Position numbers and translations under genes: made by a program. From Ignavibacteriota bacterium (GTDB taxonomy: Bacteria; Bacteroidota; Ignavibacteria; SZUA-365), in assembly GCA_016218045.1 (NCBI GenBank), contig JACRFB010000053.1:1-64000 (forward strand): DNA of 64,000 nucleotides, in the 5' to 3' direction. Each line of letters opens with the position of its first letter. Positions within the stretch are counted from its first letter, which is position 1. Positions 43,334 to 52,553 of the stretch are shown here, one piece after another. The notes under the pieces were generated by a model. That model searched no databases and had not been told where the DNA came from. It was given only the letters and a program-made list of their open reading frames with translations.

Positions 43334-43873
43334 TTATACCAGCAGGGCGCCCTCGTTTTGCAGCAGCCACTTCTTGCGGTCGATACCGCCCGCGTATCCG
43401 ACCAGGGTTCCCCGTTCACCGATCACACGGTGACAGGGCACGATGATGGAGACCGGATTCCGACCCACCGCGCCGCCCACCGCGCGTGTCGCCTGTTGAT
43501 TGCCGATCATCTCGGCCACCTTCGAGTAACTCGTGGTGACACCAAAGGGAATTGTGCGCAGAGCCGTCCACACCTGCATCTGGAAAGGCGTGCCGAAGAG
43601 GTGCAGCTTCGTGGTGAAGCGCCGCAGTTTGCCCGCGAAGTACTGGTCGAGTTCGCGGTGCACTTTCGTGTGTTTGCCGGGATCAGGCGCAAACGCCGCG
43701 CTCGACACTTCCCGAAGGAAATGCGCCTCCATCGCCGCGCGGTGCGACTCGTTGTCGAAGCCGATCCACGAGATGAAGTCGCCGATGCCGGCGATGTGCA
43801 ACAGACCCAGCGGCGAGTCGAGCTGCGAAACGTATATGGTGGGAATGGAAGACTTCGACGAAGGGGGCGTCAT
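43334..43873 (-). CDS. ogt: Methylated-DNA-[protein]-cysteine S-methyltransferase
   Basis: Repairs O6-alkylguanine by transferring the alkyl group to its own cysteine. The 179-residue protein has the active-site motif VPCHRVIG (Cys near 146), the HTH region TSYSKVAEMIGNQQATRAVG and the Asn hinge GRNPVSI. Length fits Ogt rather than the larger Ada. It heads the operon with the OYE-like and SDR genes and is divergent from the GH39-like gene. Confidence 0.95.
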   Translation of the reverse strand: MTPPSSKSSIPTIYVSQLDSPLGLLHIAGIGDFISWIGFDNESHRAAMEAHFLREVSSAAFAPDPGKHTKVHRELDQYFAGKLRRFTTKLHLFGTPFQMQVWTALRTIPFGVTTSYSKVAEMIGNQQATRAVGGAVGRNPVSIIVPCHRVIGERGTLVGYAGGIDRKKWLLQNEGALLV

Positions 43874-44011
43874 ATGTGGACCTGCTTCGGAAGCGCGAAA
43901 GTGGATTCGTGGTAATCTACACGAAATTGCGGCAGAAGCAAGCTGTTGACAGACCCGCGCCCGTGTAGTAATTTCCGCGCTTCGGACATCATACCTTCCC
44001 GGGAGTGTTGT

Positions 44012-45712
44012 ATGGCATCACGTGTGCGCGAGTACTGCCGCCTGGCGATCTTCGGTTTCCTTCTCTCCGCGACGGCCCCTGCGCAACGCCAGGTCGCGCT
44101 GCACGCGGACAGCACGCGCGGCCCGGTGACCCTGCGGTTGGGCACCAATGCGGGACCACGCGCCATGGGCACTGTGCGGGACAATTACACGCCCTACTTC
44201 CGGGCCTGGGGCTTTACCTCGATTCGGACACACGACTACTACGGACCCTGCGACTGGATGACAATATTCCCTCGCTGGGACGCCGATCCGACGCTCGCGT
44301 CGAGCTACGACTTTGCGAGCAGCGATGAAGCGGTGCAACAGATCATCGACGCGGGATTCGAGGTGTACTTCCGTCTCGGTTCGAGTTGGCGCGGCAACAA
44401 TCCCCTCTTCACCAACGATCCTCCAGGCACAATCCGCGACGCGTCTGGCACTGTGACACATGCGGCCGACACGACGGATTTCAGGAAATTCGCCGAGATA
44501 TGCCGGCACATCGTCATGCACTATCGCGAGGGATGGGCAGGCGGGAAAAACCTGGCCATTCGCCACTGGGAAATCTGGAACGAACCGTCCGGACGCGAGC
44601 AGTTCTGGTCGGGAACGCCGCTGCAGTTCCAGCAGCTCTTCGCCATTGTCGCAACAACACTCAAGGCGCATGATCACACACTGATCGTGGGCGGGCCGGG
44701 CCAGGCGGGCCACACCTCGCCCGGGTACTTCGAGAACCTGCTCTCGTACTGCCGTCGTAATGGCGTGCCACTCGATTTCTACTCATGGCACAGCTACGGC
44801 GATCTACAGAGCGCTGCGACTCCGTGGGAACTCGGGAAAAAGGCCCTCGATGCGAGGCGCGTCCTCGACCTGATCGGCTACAGCGCCGCCGAGCAGCATT
44901 GTACAGAATGGAACGCGGGCGTGAATCAGAACAATTTCGCGAACAGCGGCCGCGGCGCCGCATTCTACGCGGCCACACTCACGTATCTCGCGCAGTTCGG
45001 CGTGACGGAAAGCCATCAGTACCGTGCCGACAATCACCCGTTGGGACTGATTCTGCAGAACGGCTCCGCCAAACGCGCCGCGGACGTCTTCATCACATGG
45101 AGGCGGCTCACCGGAGGCACGTCAGTAATTCGGAGCGACGGATCCGATACTCTCGGCTTCACCGCCCTCGGCACGCGGAGCGGCACGGGTGATACGATCC
45201 GCTGCCTGCTCGCAAATTTCCCCTCGGCCGAAACGGACGTGGTCATCAACACGGCCGGGCTGCCGGCAGGACGCGAACGCTGGGCGGTGGTCGTGTACGG
45301 GATCGACGACACGCGCGGTCTGTCGCGTGTGGACTCGTTCACCACCACACGCTCGTCCCTTGTTTCTCTCTCGCTGCGTATGCCCGCGCAGAGTGTGCGG
45401 TACCTCCAGTTTTCTCCCGAGCCGCCCACGGGCATTGCGGATCCCTCCGCCACAACCGCGACGGAACTCGTCGTCTTCCCGCAACCCGCATTCCGCGACG
45501 GTGTACACGCGACATATCGCCGAACACATCCGGGTGCGGCGGTGCTGCGTCTGACCGATCTCCTTGGCCGCGTCGTGAGCAGCCGGGACATAGACGCCTC
45601 GTCGCTTCAGGGCACCGTGTTTATTGAGACGCGTGCGCTGGCAGGCGGCACGTACATCGTGGAGTACGCGGGGCCGAGCGGTATCACGCGGCGGCTCGTG
45701 TGTACGCGATGA
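44012..45712 (+). CDS. GH39-like glycoside hydrolase, T9SS cargo
   Basis: A 566-residue exported enzyme. After a signal peptide (MASRVREYC to SATAPAQ) comes a TIM-barrel domain of the GH39 type: RLGTNAGPRAMG, IRTHDYYGP, the acid/base motif HWEIWNEPSG near residue 187, DFYSWHSYGD, and a second Glu in HCTEWNAG near 298 as candidate nucleophile. GH39 covers beta-xylosidase and alpha-iduronidase activities; the specificity is not clear. A beta-sandwich and a T9SS sorting domain (VVFPQPAFRDG to RRLVCTR) complete it. GGGAG supports the ATG chosen. Confidence 0.85.
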   Translation: MASRVREYCRLAIFGFLLSATAPAQRQVALHADSTRGPVTLRLGTNAGPRAMGTVRDNYTPYFRAWGFTSIRTHDYYGPCDWMTIFPRWDADPTLASSYDFASSDEAVQQIIDAGFEVYFRLGSSWRGNNPLFTNDPPGTIRDASGTVTHAADTTDFRKFAEICRHIVMHYREGWAGGKNLAIRHWEIWNEPSGREQFWSGTPLQFQQLFAIVATTLKAHDHTLIVGGPGQAGHTSPGYFENLLSYCRRNGVPLDFYSWHSYGDLQSAATPWELGKKALDARRVLDLIGYSAAEQHCTEWNAGVNQNNFANSGRGAAFYAATLTYLAQFGVTESHQYRADNHPLGLILQNGSAKRAADVFITWRRLTGGTSVIRSDGSDTLGFTALGTRSGTGDTIRCLLANFPSAETDVVINTAGLPAGRERWAVVVYGIDDTRGLSRVDSFTTTRSSLVSLSLRMPAQSVRYLQFSPEPPTGIADPSATTATELVVFPQPAFRDGVHATYRRTHPGAAVLRLTDLLGRVVSSRDIDASSLQGTVFIETRALAGGTYIVEYAGPSGITRRLVCTR

Positions 45713-45757
45713 CATCGCGGGCAACCCTCCGCCGCTGATGCACAACACGGCGCGGCT

Positions 45758-45789
45758 GCGGCCACGGAAGGCCGTCCTTCCGTGGCCGC
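45758..45789. terminator. Strong hairpin between convergent cargo genes
   Basis: GCGGCCACGGAAGG (45758-45771) and CCTTCCGTGGCCGC (45776-45789) form a perfect 14-bp stem with a 4-nt loop in the 98-bp gap between the GH39-like gene and the convergent small cargo gene. There is no long U-run, but the position and symmetry suit a two-way terminator. Confidence 0.75.
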
Positions 45790-45810
45790 GCACAGTGACA
45801 GCCGCAGTTG

Positions 45811-46464
45811 TTACTGTTTGAGCAGTTTCATCATGCGCCGTTCCTGCGGCGTCACCATCTCCACAAAATACACGCCGGATGGGCGGTCGGATAAGGATAC
45901 AGACATCCGATATTCTCCCGGCTGATAGATACCATCGCGCAGTGTCAGCAAATGGCGACCCGAGGCATCGGTGAGGCGCAGGAGTACACGGGTCTCGTGC
46001 GACAGCGAATATGTGAGCATAGCCGACGCGGAACCCGACAGTGGATTCGGATAGACGGGATCGAGCGTAAGTCGCGGCAGCGCAGGCACTTCGTCGCTTC
46101 CGCTCACAATTTTTGGATGGGCAAAACGGGCTGCCACCAGATCCACCTGCGCCTGCGTCAGCGGATTACACCCCGCGATCGTGATGGAACGATCGTCGAC
46201 GAGCAGGCCGGAGGCAAGCACGACGACACCCGGGGCGGGCGCGGGAAGACGCCGGCTTGCGACAGACGCACCATCCGCGCTGAATATCGCGACACCGAGA
46301 TCGCTGCGGCCACCGGTGTTCATGGAGACGAATCCGACCACAACACGCCCGGACGGATCAACCACTATGGATCCGGGCACGACAGCGCCCTGCGCCGCGG
46401 CGCGCGGCATGGCAAGGAAGGATGTGATACACATCACCGCAAATACCACCTTATATATTCGCAT
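45811..46464 (-). CDS. Small exported protein with T9SS sorting domain
   Basis: A 217-residue protein: signal peptide (MRIYKVVFAVMCITSFLAM), a beta-rich N-terminal domain of about 95 residues resembling one propeller-like sheet, then a T9SS type A-like domain starting near LDPVYPNPLSGSASA and ending RMMKLLKQ. GGAGT supports the ATG at 46464; the frame is open further upstream without other support. It lies just downstream of the giant glycine-rich protein gene on the same strand. Function unknown. Confidence 0.8.
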   Translation of the reverse strand: MRIYKVVFAVMCITSFLAMPRAAAQGAVVPGSIVVDPSGRVVVGFVSMNTGGRSDLGVAIFSADGASVASRRLPAPAPGVVVLASGLLVDDRSITIAGCNPLTQAQVDLVAARFAHPKIVSGSDEVPALPRLTLDPVYPNPLSGSASAMLTYSLSHETRVLLRLTDASGRHLLTLRDGIYQPGEYRMSVSLSDRPSGVYFVEMVTPQERRMMKLLKQ

Positions 46465-46529
46465 ATTGCACTCCGATATCAAAGTAATTTTCCGGATGGG
46501 AGAACGATCGATGAAGGAAATCCTGGCCG

Positions 46530-49500
46530 TCACGGACCAGTACATTTTGCGGTCTGCCACCACCAGTTGAATCGGACTGGTGTGTACACAAGTACACGAA
46601 TTTCGTCGAACCGTTCGCCGGGCGGCGCCTCGATGGTCACAGTGCCGATGCCCGTAAGCTGCTGCGTCTTTGTTGCGACCTCCTGCCCGCCGCGATAGCC
46701 GGTCACGGTAACCTCACCCGGGGTGATGGCCATGGCACAGAATGTAAAATACGTGCACGTCCATTGTTTCGATGGTGAGTTGAGATCTACTATTGAGGCG
46801 AGGTTGATTATCATACCGCCCGATTGAATTCCAACGTCCGTGTTCTGTTCGAAACACTGGTAGTTGACAGGGCCACCGGCCTCCTGGTCGGTCATGTACC
46901 GCATCGAGAGATTTGCGAGGTGTGTTGTCTGCGAGGGGTTCCAGATTTCCCACGTGTTGACATTTCCCGGCGTGATGGGCACGGCAGTGCCGGTACACGG
47001 TGTTTTAAACTTCACAGGGACCGGAACAGGACAACACAACACGCCCGGAGCGCCGGGCGCACCATCTGCAATATCGTTGGGCGTCCCGGTACCGGCACCC
47101 AGCGCTCCGCCTGCACCAATCGGACAGCCGTCACCACCATTTCCACCGGACCCTCCGCTGCCGCCGGCTGTTCCATCCACCTGCGCGTTGGCCGTTGCCG
47201 CACCACCCGCTCCACCGTCACCACCCTTCTTGGGATCGGGACAGCAGGAACCACCCGAGCCGCCCTTTCCGCCCGTGGCTGTGGCATCACCGTCGATGCC
47301 ATCGATGGAGACGAGCGCGCGACCTCCATTCACTCCGTGTTTCCCGGACGTTGCTGTCGCCTCGCCTCCGTTGCCGCCATTACAGCCGCAGGCAGTACCA
47401 TTTCCGCCATTGCCGCCCTGTGCGGTGGCGCTTCCTCCGTTGCTGCCAATTTCGACGGAGGCACCATCAGGTGCCGGACCCGTATCACCCTTGCCGCCCT
47501 TCCCTTCTTTCGCACTCGCGCGGCCGCCGTCTCCACCGGTAGCGGTTGCGTCACCGCCGTCCTGGCCGGGACAACCATCCGCGCCCTGCATCGGATCGCC
47601 CTTGGCATCGGCGTCACCACCGGCGCCAGGAGTAGCGTTGGCGTGACCTCCGAGACCACCATCACCTACGGGTGCCACACGCACTCCGATGCCGCTGTAG
47701 CCGCCATCGCCGCCCTTGCCACCAGTCGCCGTGGCGTTACCACCCTTGCCGCCGGTCGCAGTGCTCTTGCAGTTTATGGCACTTCCCCCCTTGCCTCCGA
47801 CTGCGGTCGCAAGACCACCGATGCCGCCGATTGCGCCGCTCACGCGGAACAACCCGGCACCCTGCACATCTCCGAAGGCGACGCCGCGTTTCTTCGCAAA
47901 GCCGCCCACTCCGCCCTTCGCCGTGCCGGAACCTCCGTCCTGACCACGCGTGCAGCGGTCGATACCAGCTCCGCCGGTCGCGTCGGCCTCACCGCCCGCG
48001 CCGCCGTTGCCTAAAATGACGGAGACCGGAGCGAGAACGCGGATGCGCTTTCCTGCGCGAAAACTGATGCTGCCGGGTTTGCCTCCGTCGCCGCCGTACG
48101 CCGATACAGACTGTCCGGGTCCACCGACTTTCACATCGGCACCACCAGCCCCGCCGTCGCTGCCGAAAAACACACCACCGCTGATGTCTATCTCATGCGC
48201 CTGAAAATTCATGTCGCCGCCGCGTCCTCCCGGTTTGCCCGAGCCGAACTTCGAGGCATCTCCTCCCGCACCGCCGTTCCCGGCACCGTAGACCCCGCCG
48301 GTTATGGTTATTTTTCCGCCGGCCCACATGGTGAAGCCGGTCCCGCCCAGCCCGCGTCGACCTTCTCCGCCGTTGGCACCGTTCGCTCCGATGATTCCGG
48401 CTCCGGGAATAAAGTTGATATCGCGGCCGGGGAAGACGACACGGTCGCCTTTGTTTCCGAAAATGGGAACGCCCACAATAACAGGCGGCGGCGGTGCAAG
48501 CGCGATCGTGTGACCGCCGCGCGGTGCCAGGAAGCGTCGTGCAGTGTCGGGACGGTACACCCAGAGCCACATAAAGGACTCACTCGTCCGATTATTGTCG
48601 TCCCCGACCGTCAACGACACGCGATATCGACCCGGCGCGGCAAATGCGTGTTCCGAGATTCCACTTGTGGACGTGGCACCATCGCCGAAGTTCCATAAAA
48701 CCGAAAGAAGGGTGTCTGAACCGAGCTGCCCTGCATCGAGGGAGAAATCGGTCGTGTCGCCGACAGGTATCGCGTAGGACCGTGTGTGTGCTGTGAGCGC
48801 AAGACCCGCGGGTGTCTCTCCCGTACTGTCGGCGATGAGAACGGTGAGGGATACACGTGCCGTATCGCCCTCGTCGTCGTGAATCACGAGTGTGGCGCGG
48901 TATGTGCCCGCGGCCGTGTAGGATTTTTCGATCGTTGCACGGACGCCATCGTCGGGTTGAATCGAACTGCGCGTCTGTCCGTCGCCGAAGTCGATATCGA
49001 AGCGCACGGGTCCGCCGTCTGGATCGGCTCCTTCGGCATAAAACGTCACATCGGCCGGGGTGTTCCCCGTCATGCCGACGAGCACCTGTGCCGCATCGAG
49101 CGATCCCACCGGCGGCACTGGAGTCGCGGAACGCGCGAAGGGCGGGATTGCAAGTTTCCAATCCGCAAACGTCGAATCGTCGGTCACAAGGATGCGTCCG
49201 GAGGAGTAAAGCCCGCTTCGATTTGATGCGCTGTCCAATGTCAGTGCGCCAAGTGCGAAGAGTGTCAGATCGCCCGCACGTGTTGAATCACCAGTCACGC
49301 AGCGATTCTCGATGCGGCCCCTCACACTCAGGTCTCCGTTCGATCGGACCACCAGTGCATGACAGTCGGCCTCGACGGTGCCGGCGATCACGATGCTGTC
49401 GCGCGCGCACAGTGTCGCGGGGCCGAGGAAGCGCAGCTTCGCGCCAGCCGCCACATGCACAGCGTCGAAGCAGTGCACACCCGCGGCCAGCACCGTGTCG

Positions 49501-50900
49501 CGGCGCACATCGAGAAGCAGACGCGGCGGCGCGGGCACGGTGATGCGCACTTCCCGCGTATTGCGGTCGCCGTTGCCCGTCGCATCGAAGGCGCGGACAA
49601 CAACAAAGTAGTCCCGTCCCGCCTGGAGGGCGGGCAGTTCCGCGTGTGTGACACCGAGCGTTTCCGCCGCGGGAGCAAGAAAGTCCTGAGAACCGGATGT
49701 TTCAGACACATATATCTTGTATCGAATCCATGACGGCTCCGAGTAGTCGTCGAACGCACCCGACCATTCAACGAGGCCACCCCGTCCATTTTCGAAACGC
49801 CCGATAGCCGCGCCCGCAAACAGCGGCGGCTGCGTGTCGGATCCGGCCGCGGACGAATCATACCGGCCCGCCCATCCGAAGATTCCCGTCCGTGAGTATT
49901 TGACGACGGCAAGCGCCGTCGAACCGTCCGCATTGTCGCTCCGCAGCGACGCGAACATGTTCCCGGCAGTGTCGGCTGTGAGCGCGGCGGGTCTGTCGTC
50001 GCGTCCAGCGGGTCCGGCATAGATCTGATGCCAGTCGATCGTGCTGTTCGCACTGACACGCGCGAGGAGCACGTCGGTGCCGGTCGCTCCGGCCAGGGTG
50101 GCGGCAAGGAAGACGGCATCGGGGGCCGCCTGGACGATCGGTCCGCAGTCCGCATGCGCGAAGGCGGGTATCGCCTTTTCCCAGAGCACGGCGCCCGCGG
50201 CGGAAACGGATACAACACTCGCGCGCCGCAATGCTCCTCCGCGCGTTATTCCCAGCATGATACTGCCATCATTGAGCACCACGACACCGGCCGCGTCGGC
50301 CGAGGTTGTTGTGTCGACCGCGGCGCGCCAGCGCAGATCGCCGTCCTTCGAATACGACACAAGTTCGGTGTAGGATTTCTGCGGGGTCTCCGAGTGTGCC
50401 GCCGCGAAGATGTTGCCCGCGGCATCGAGCGCGATAGCGCGAATGGCGGTTGTGCGTCCCCCGAGACCGCCCACATTCCTCATCCACACCTGCGTGCCGG
50501 CGCTGTTGTATGCAAGCAGGATGCCGCGCCAGCCTTGCGCCGACGACCAGCCGCGCGCGCCGACGTAAATATTCCCGCCGCCCGCGACGGCACAGAGCGC
50601 GCGTTCGTCGTTGTGATCCGGGCCGTCATAACGCGCGTTCCAGAGAGGCGTTCCTGACGAGTCGACCGCGGCCAATACTACGTCCCATCCCGTGGTTGTT
50701 TGCCACCCCGCGCCGTTTGCGATGGACGAGCCAACGATGATCGATGCACCATTCGGTCCGCGCAGCAGGAATCGTCCTTCGTCGATGGATGCGCCCTGTG
50801 CATCGTGGCGCGCCGTCCAGAGAGGCGTTTGCGCCTGCGCGGCCGCGGCAAGGATGAAGAAAAGCGGGAGCTGGAGCAGGAAACGGAATCTGTATACCAT
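46530..50900 (-). CDS. Giant surface protein with propeller, PKD and polyglycine domains
   Basis: A 1456-residue exported protein, not recognised as a whole. Order: signal peptide (1-24, ending AAAAQA); a beta-propeller with WTARHDAQG/WNARYDGP repeats (about 25-380); an Fn3-like domain (about 385-470); a beta-helix-like stretch; two PKD domains (about 610-780, with FDIDFGDGQT and WNFGDGATST); a glycine-rich region (about 830-1285) of GG-x-GG-x-A-x-A units; and a C-terminal domain of about 170 residues with Cys pairs. There is no T9SS type A domain at its end. GAGGTG precedes the ATG at 50900. Likely an adhesin or extracellular fibre. Confidence 0.85.
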   Translation of the reverse strand: MVYRFRFLLQLPLFFILAAAAQAQTPLWTARHDAQGASIDEGRFLLRGPNGASIIVGSSIANGAGWQTTTGWDVVLAAVDSSGTPLWNARYDGPDHNDERALCAVAGGGNIYVGARGWSSAQGWRGILLAYNSAGTQVWMRNVGGLGGRTTAIRAIALDAAGNIFAAAHSETPQKSYTELVSYSKDGDLRWRAAVDTTTSADAAGVVVLNDGSIMLGITRGGALRRASVVSVSAAGAVLWEKAIPAFAHADCGPIVQAAPDAVFLAATLAGATGTDVLLARVSANSTIDWHQIYAGPAGRDDRPAALTADTAGNMFASLRSDNADGSTALAVVKYSRTGIFGWAGRYDSSAAGSDTQPPLFAGAAIGRFENGRGGLVEWSGAFDDYSEPSWIRYKIYVSETSGSQDFLAPAAETLGVTHAELPALQAGRDYFVVVRAFDATGNGDRNTREVRITVPAPPRLLLDVRRDTVLAAGVHCFDAVHVAAGAKLRFLGPATLCARDSIVIAGTVEADCHALVVRSNGDLSVRGRIENRCVTGDSTRAGDLTLFALGALTLDSASNRSGLYSSGRILVTDDSTFADWKLAIPPFARSATPVPPVGSLDAAQVLVGMTGNTPADVTFYAEGADPDGGPVRFDIDFGDGQTRSSIQPDDGVRATIEKSYTAAGTYRATLVIHDDEGDTARVSLTVLIADSTGETPAGLALTAHTRSYAIPVGDTTDFSLDAGQLGSDTLLSVLWNFGDGATSTSGISEHAFAAPGRYRVSLTVGDDNNRTSESFMWLWVYRPDTARRFLAPRGGHTIALAPPPPVIVGVPIFGNKGDRVVFPGRDINFIPGAGIIGANGANGGEGRRGLGGTGFTMWAGGKITITGGVYGAGNGGAGGDASKFGSGKPGGRGGDMNFQAHEIDISGGVFFGSDGGAGGADVKVGGPGQSVSAYGGDGGKPGSISFRAGKRIRVLAPVSVILGNGGAGGEADATGGAGIDRCTRGQDGGSGTAKGGVGGFAKKRGVAFGDVQGAGLFRVSGAIGGIGGLATAVGGKGGSAINCKSTATGGKGGNATATGGKGGDGGYSGIGVRVAPVGDGGLGGHANATPGAGGDADAKGDPMQGADGCPGQDGGDATATGGDGGRASAKEGKGGKGDTGPAPDGASVEIGSNGGSATAQGGNGGNGTACGCNGGNGGEATATSGKHGVNGGRALVSIDGIDGDATATGGKGGSGGSCCPDPKKGGDGGAGGAATANAQVDGTAGGSGGSGGNGGDGCPIGAGGALGAGTGTPNDIADGAPGAPGVLCCPVPVPVKFKTPCTGTAVPITPGNVNTWEIWNPSQTTHLANLSMRYMTDQEAGGPVNYQCFEQNTDVGIQSGGMIINLASIVDLNSPSKQWTCTYFTFCAMAITPGEVTVTGYRGGQEVATKTQQLTGIGTVTIEAPPGERFDEIRVLVYTPVRFNWWWQTAKCTGP
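47040..48415 (-). repeat. Glycine-rich coding repeat region (GG-x-GG units)
   Basis: Within the giant surface protein, about 455 residues consist of Gly-Gly-x-Gly-Gly blocks alternating with short A-x-A-x strands, such as GGKGGNATATGGKGGDGG. The coding DNA is correspondingly a degenerate repeat of GCCGCC/CCACC-type triplet runs on the + strand. The pattern recalls PE-PGRS proteins and polyglycine-II bundles of phage tail adhesins. Confidence 0.8.
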
Positions 50901-51049
50901 GACACACCTCGCGTTGGATCCATGATGATCATGTGGGAGCGGCACGTGAATCGTTCATCGTGCCGGGCAGATCATGTGCGGACGGGAGTTGCCTCCGCTG
51001 CGCAGGTACGCCTAGTGATGCCGGGTACTAAGAATGGAATGGTGTTACA

Positions 51050-51097
51050 GTCTGAACCTCATAATATTTCAGACAAATGTCAAGCGATTAGTCTGAA
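51050..51097. promoter_or_regulatory. Three GTCTGAA sites upstream of the giant surface protein gene
   Basis: GTCTGAA (51050-51056) and TTCAGAC (51068-51074) form a perfect 7-bp inverted repeat with an 11-bp spacer, and a third GTCTGAA lies at 51091-51097. The patch is the most AT-rich of the neighbourhood and lies about 150-200 bp upstream of the gene start, so it likely holds the promoter and an operator. The 265-bp gap contains no other feature. Confidence 0.5.
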
Positions 51098-51165
51098 TAT
51101 TTAATTCACCGGATCCCTTTCCGTTAGGTTCCACGATGTGGGTATGGAGAACGTGCATCGTCTCG

Positions 51166-52431
51166 TCAACGAACCCATTCGAGGGTGAACTTCGCACCGG
51201 GCTCGAATCCGATTACATCAGACATTTCCAAAATCCATGAAGATCGTGTATTTCTCGACCCCACGTCCCAACTCCGAGAATAATTCTGAAACCACTGCGA
51301 GAGAAGGTGGCCGGAACTTGTAGGAAATGATTCATTCGCTGTCATTGATCCCTTGCCAAACTGCACCGGAACATCACGAAAAACGTACGTAATCCAATGC
51401 TCGTCCCACGTTCCGCTACTGTTGCGCTCTGTCCGCCCTTTGACAAGTGTGAGCGTCCGGATGAGCCGCGGAGTGGCGAATTCCGCCGTTGCGCTGTGAC
51501 GTAGTATCAGGTTTTTTCCGCCGGAACCATAGGACACCTTGTGCCACCGGTACGCTGTCTCCATCTGCATCGCCTCGTGGAAACCTTCGATCGGTGGCAG
51601 CGTGAAGATCGAATCGATGGGAATCTCCCGGCGAATGCCTCCGGCTGCTGAATCGAAGGTGAAGGTCCCTTTGGCACGTATGATGGGCCCGAACAAGCGG
51701 ATGTTCCAATCCAAAAGATTGAGTACCACGATACTCAAGGTTGGTCCGCTGGAATGAATGCCGGGATATGTGTGCCACTCCAACGGCCCGGAAATATCTT
51801 GTTTTAATGAATTATTGCATCGGAAGGCCACGGTATCATTTCGCACCCACAAAATGGTCTGCCTCTGCCCGCCGCACTGCAGCCAGCTCGCGGTGTTGTA
51901 GGGAGGCGGAGGGAAACGGGTTCCGGCAGCATACAGTGTATCACCAACAAATGCCTCGGAAGCGCTAATCCAATTGATACGCTGAGGAATGATGAGGTGA
52001 AGCTTCGGCGCCTGGCCCGGAGGTAGTTGCCCCGTACTCCAACGCACTTCGACGGTGGTGTCACTCACCGACGGTCTGCAAATAAAGGCCGCACTGTCAC
52101 CTCGGCACCACAGCACGTATGCAGCATCTTTCCCGTAGAGAATTCGTTTCGAGGCGTCATACGGAGGACCGGGGAATCGCACCCCGACAACGATGACGGT
52201 GTCGCCTGGACAGGCTTCAGACGGGGACACGGTATAGATTCCTGGTACGTCGGTACCGTTCGGTTCCACCTGTGAAAGGACGGCAATAGGAGGTTCCTCT
52301 TTACACGCCGCGAGAAATATTGCGCACAGCACGCAGAGCAACATGAAGTGTGTACCCTGATGCAGGATTCTGAGATTCATCATCACATGTCGTGGATCCC
52401 TATCGGCAAACGCATTCGCACGCAACGTCAT
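51166..52431 (-). CDS. Lipoprotein with tandem IPT/TIG-like domains
   Basis: A 421-residue protein. An N-terminal hydrophobic stretch with lipobox (LLCVLCAIFLAACKEE) is followed by two similar beta domains (about 65-145 and 150-240) that each start with a phrase like SPSEACPGDTVIVVGVRFPGPPYD or SASEAFVGDTLYAAGTRFP, as in IPT/TIG Ig-like folds, and a C-terminal beta-rich domain. AAGGAGAG supports ATG 52431, although about 30 residues then precede the signal core; an ATG at 52383 would give a normal signal peptide. Function unknown, probably surface exposed. Confidence 0.72.
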   Translation of the reverse strand: MTLRANAFADRDPRHVMMNLRILHQGTHFMLLCVLCAIFLAACKEEPPIAVLSQVEPNGTDVPGIYTVSPSEACPGDTVIVVGVRFPGPPYDASKRILYGKDAAYVLWCRGDSAAFICRPSVSDTTVEVRWSTGQLPPGQAPKLHLIIPQRINWISASEAFVGDTLYAAGTRFPPPPYNTASWLQCGGQRQTILWVRNDTVAFRCNNSLKQDISGPLEWHTYPGIHSSGPTLSIVVLNLLDWNIRLFGPIIRAKGTFTFDSAAGGIRREIPIDSIFTLPPIEGFHEAMQMETAYRWHKVSYGSGGKNLILRHSATAEFATPRLIRTLTLVKGRTERNSSGTWDEHWITYVFRDVPVQFGKGSMTANESFPTSSGHLLSQWFQNYSRSWDVGSRNTRSSWILEMSDVIGFEPGAKFTLEWVR

Positions 52432-52553
52432 CGGATCTCTCTCCTTGCGGTATGAACATAAACTACTCACACCGCAGATAGCGTCCAACCGCAGCCGCAC
52501 CCTCAGGAGAACAGCTCTCGCGCTGATTGATCATGCGCGACGAAATGCGTTTA

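Noticed and set aside
46824-48014. 396-codon + strand frame opposite the glycine-rich region
   Set aside because: It arises because GGN codons read antisense lack stops. It has no start signal and no recognisable sequence.
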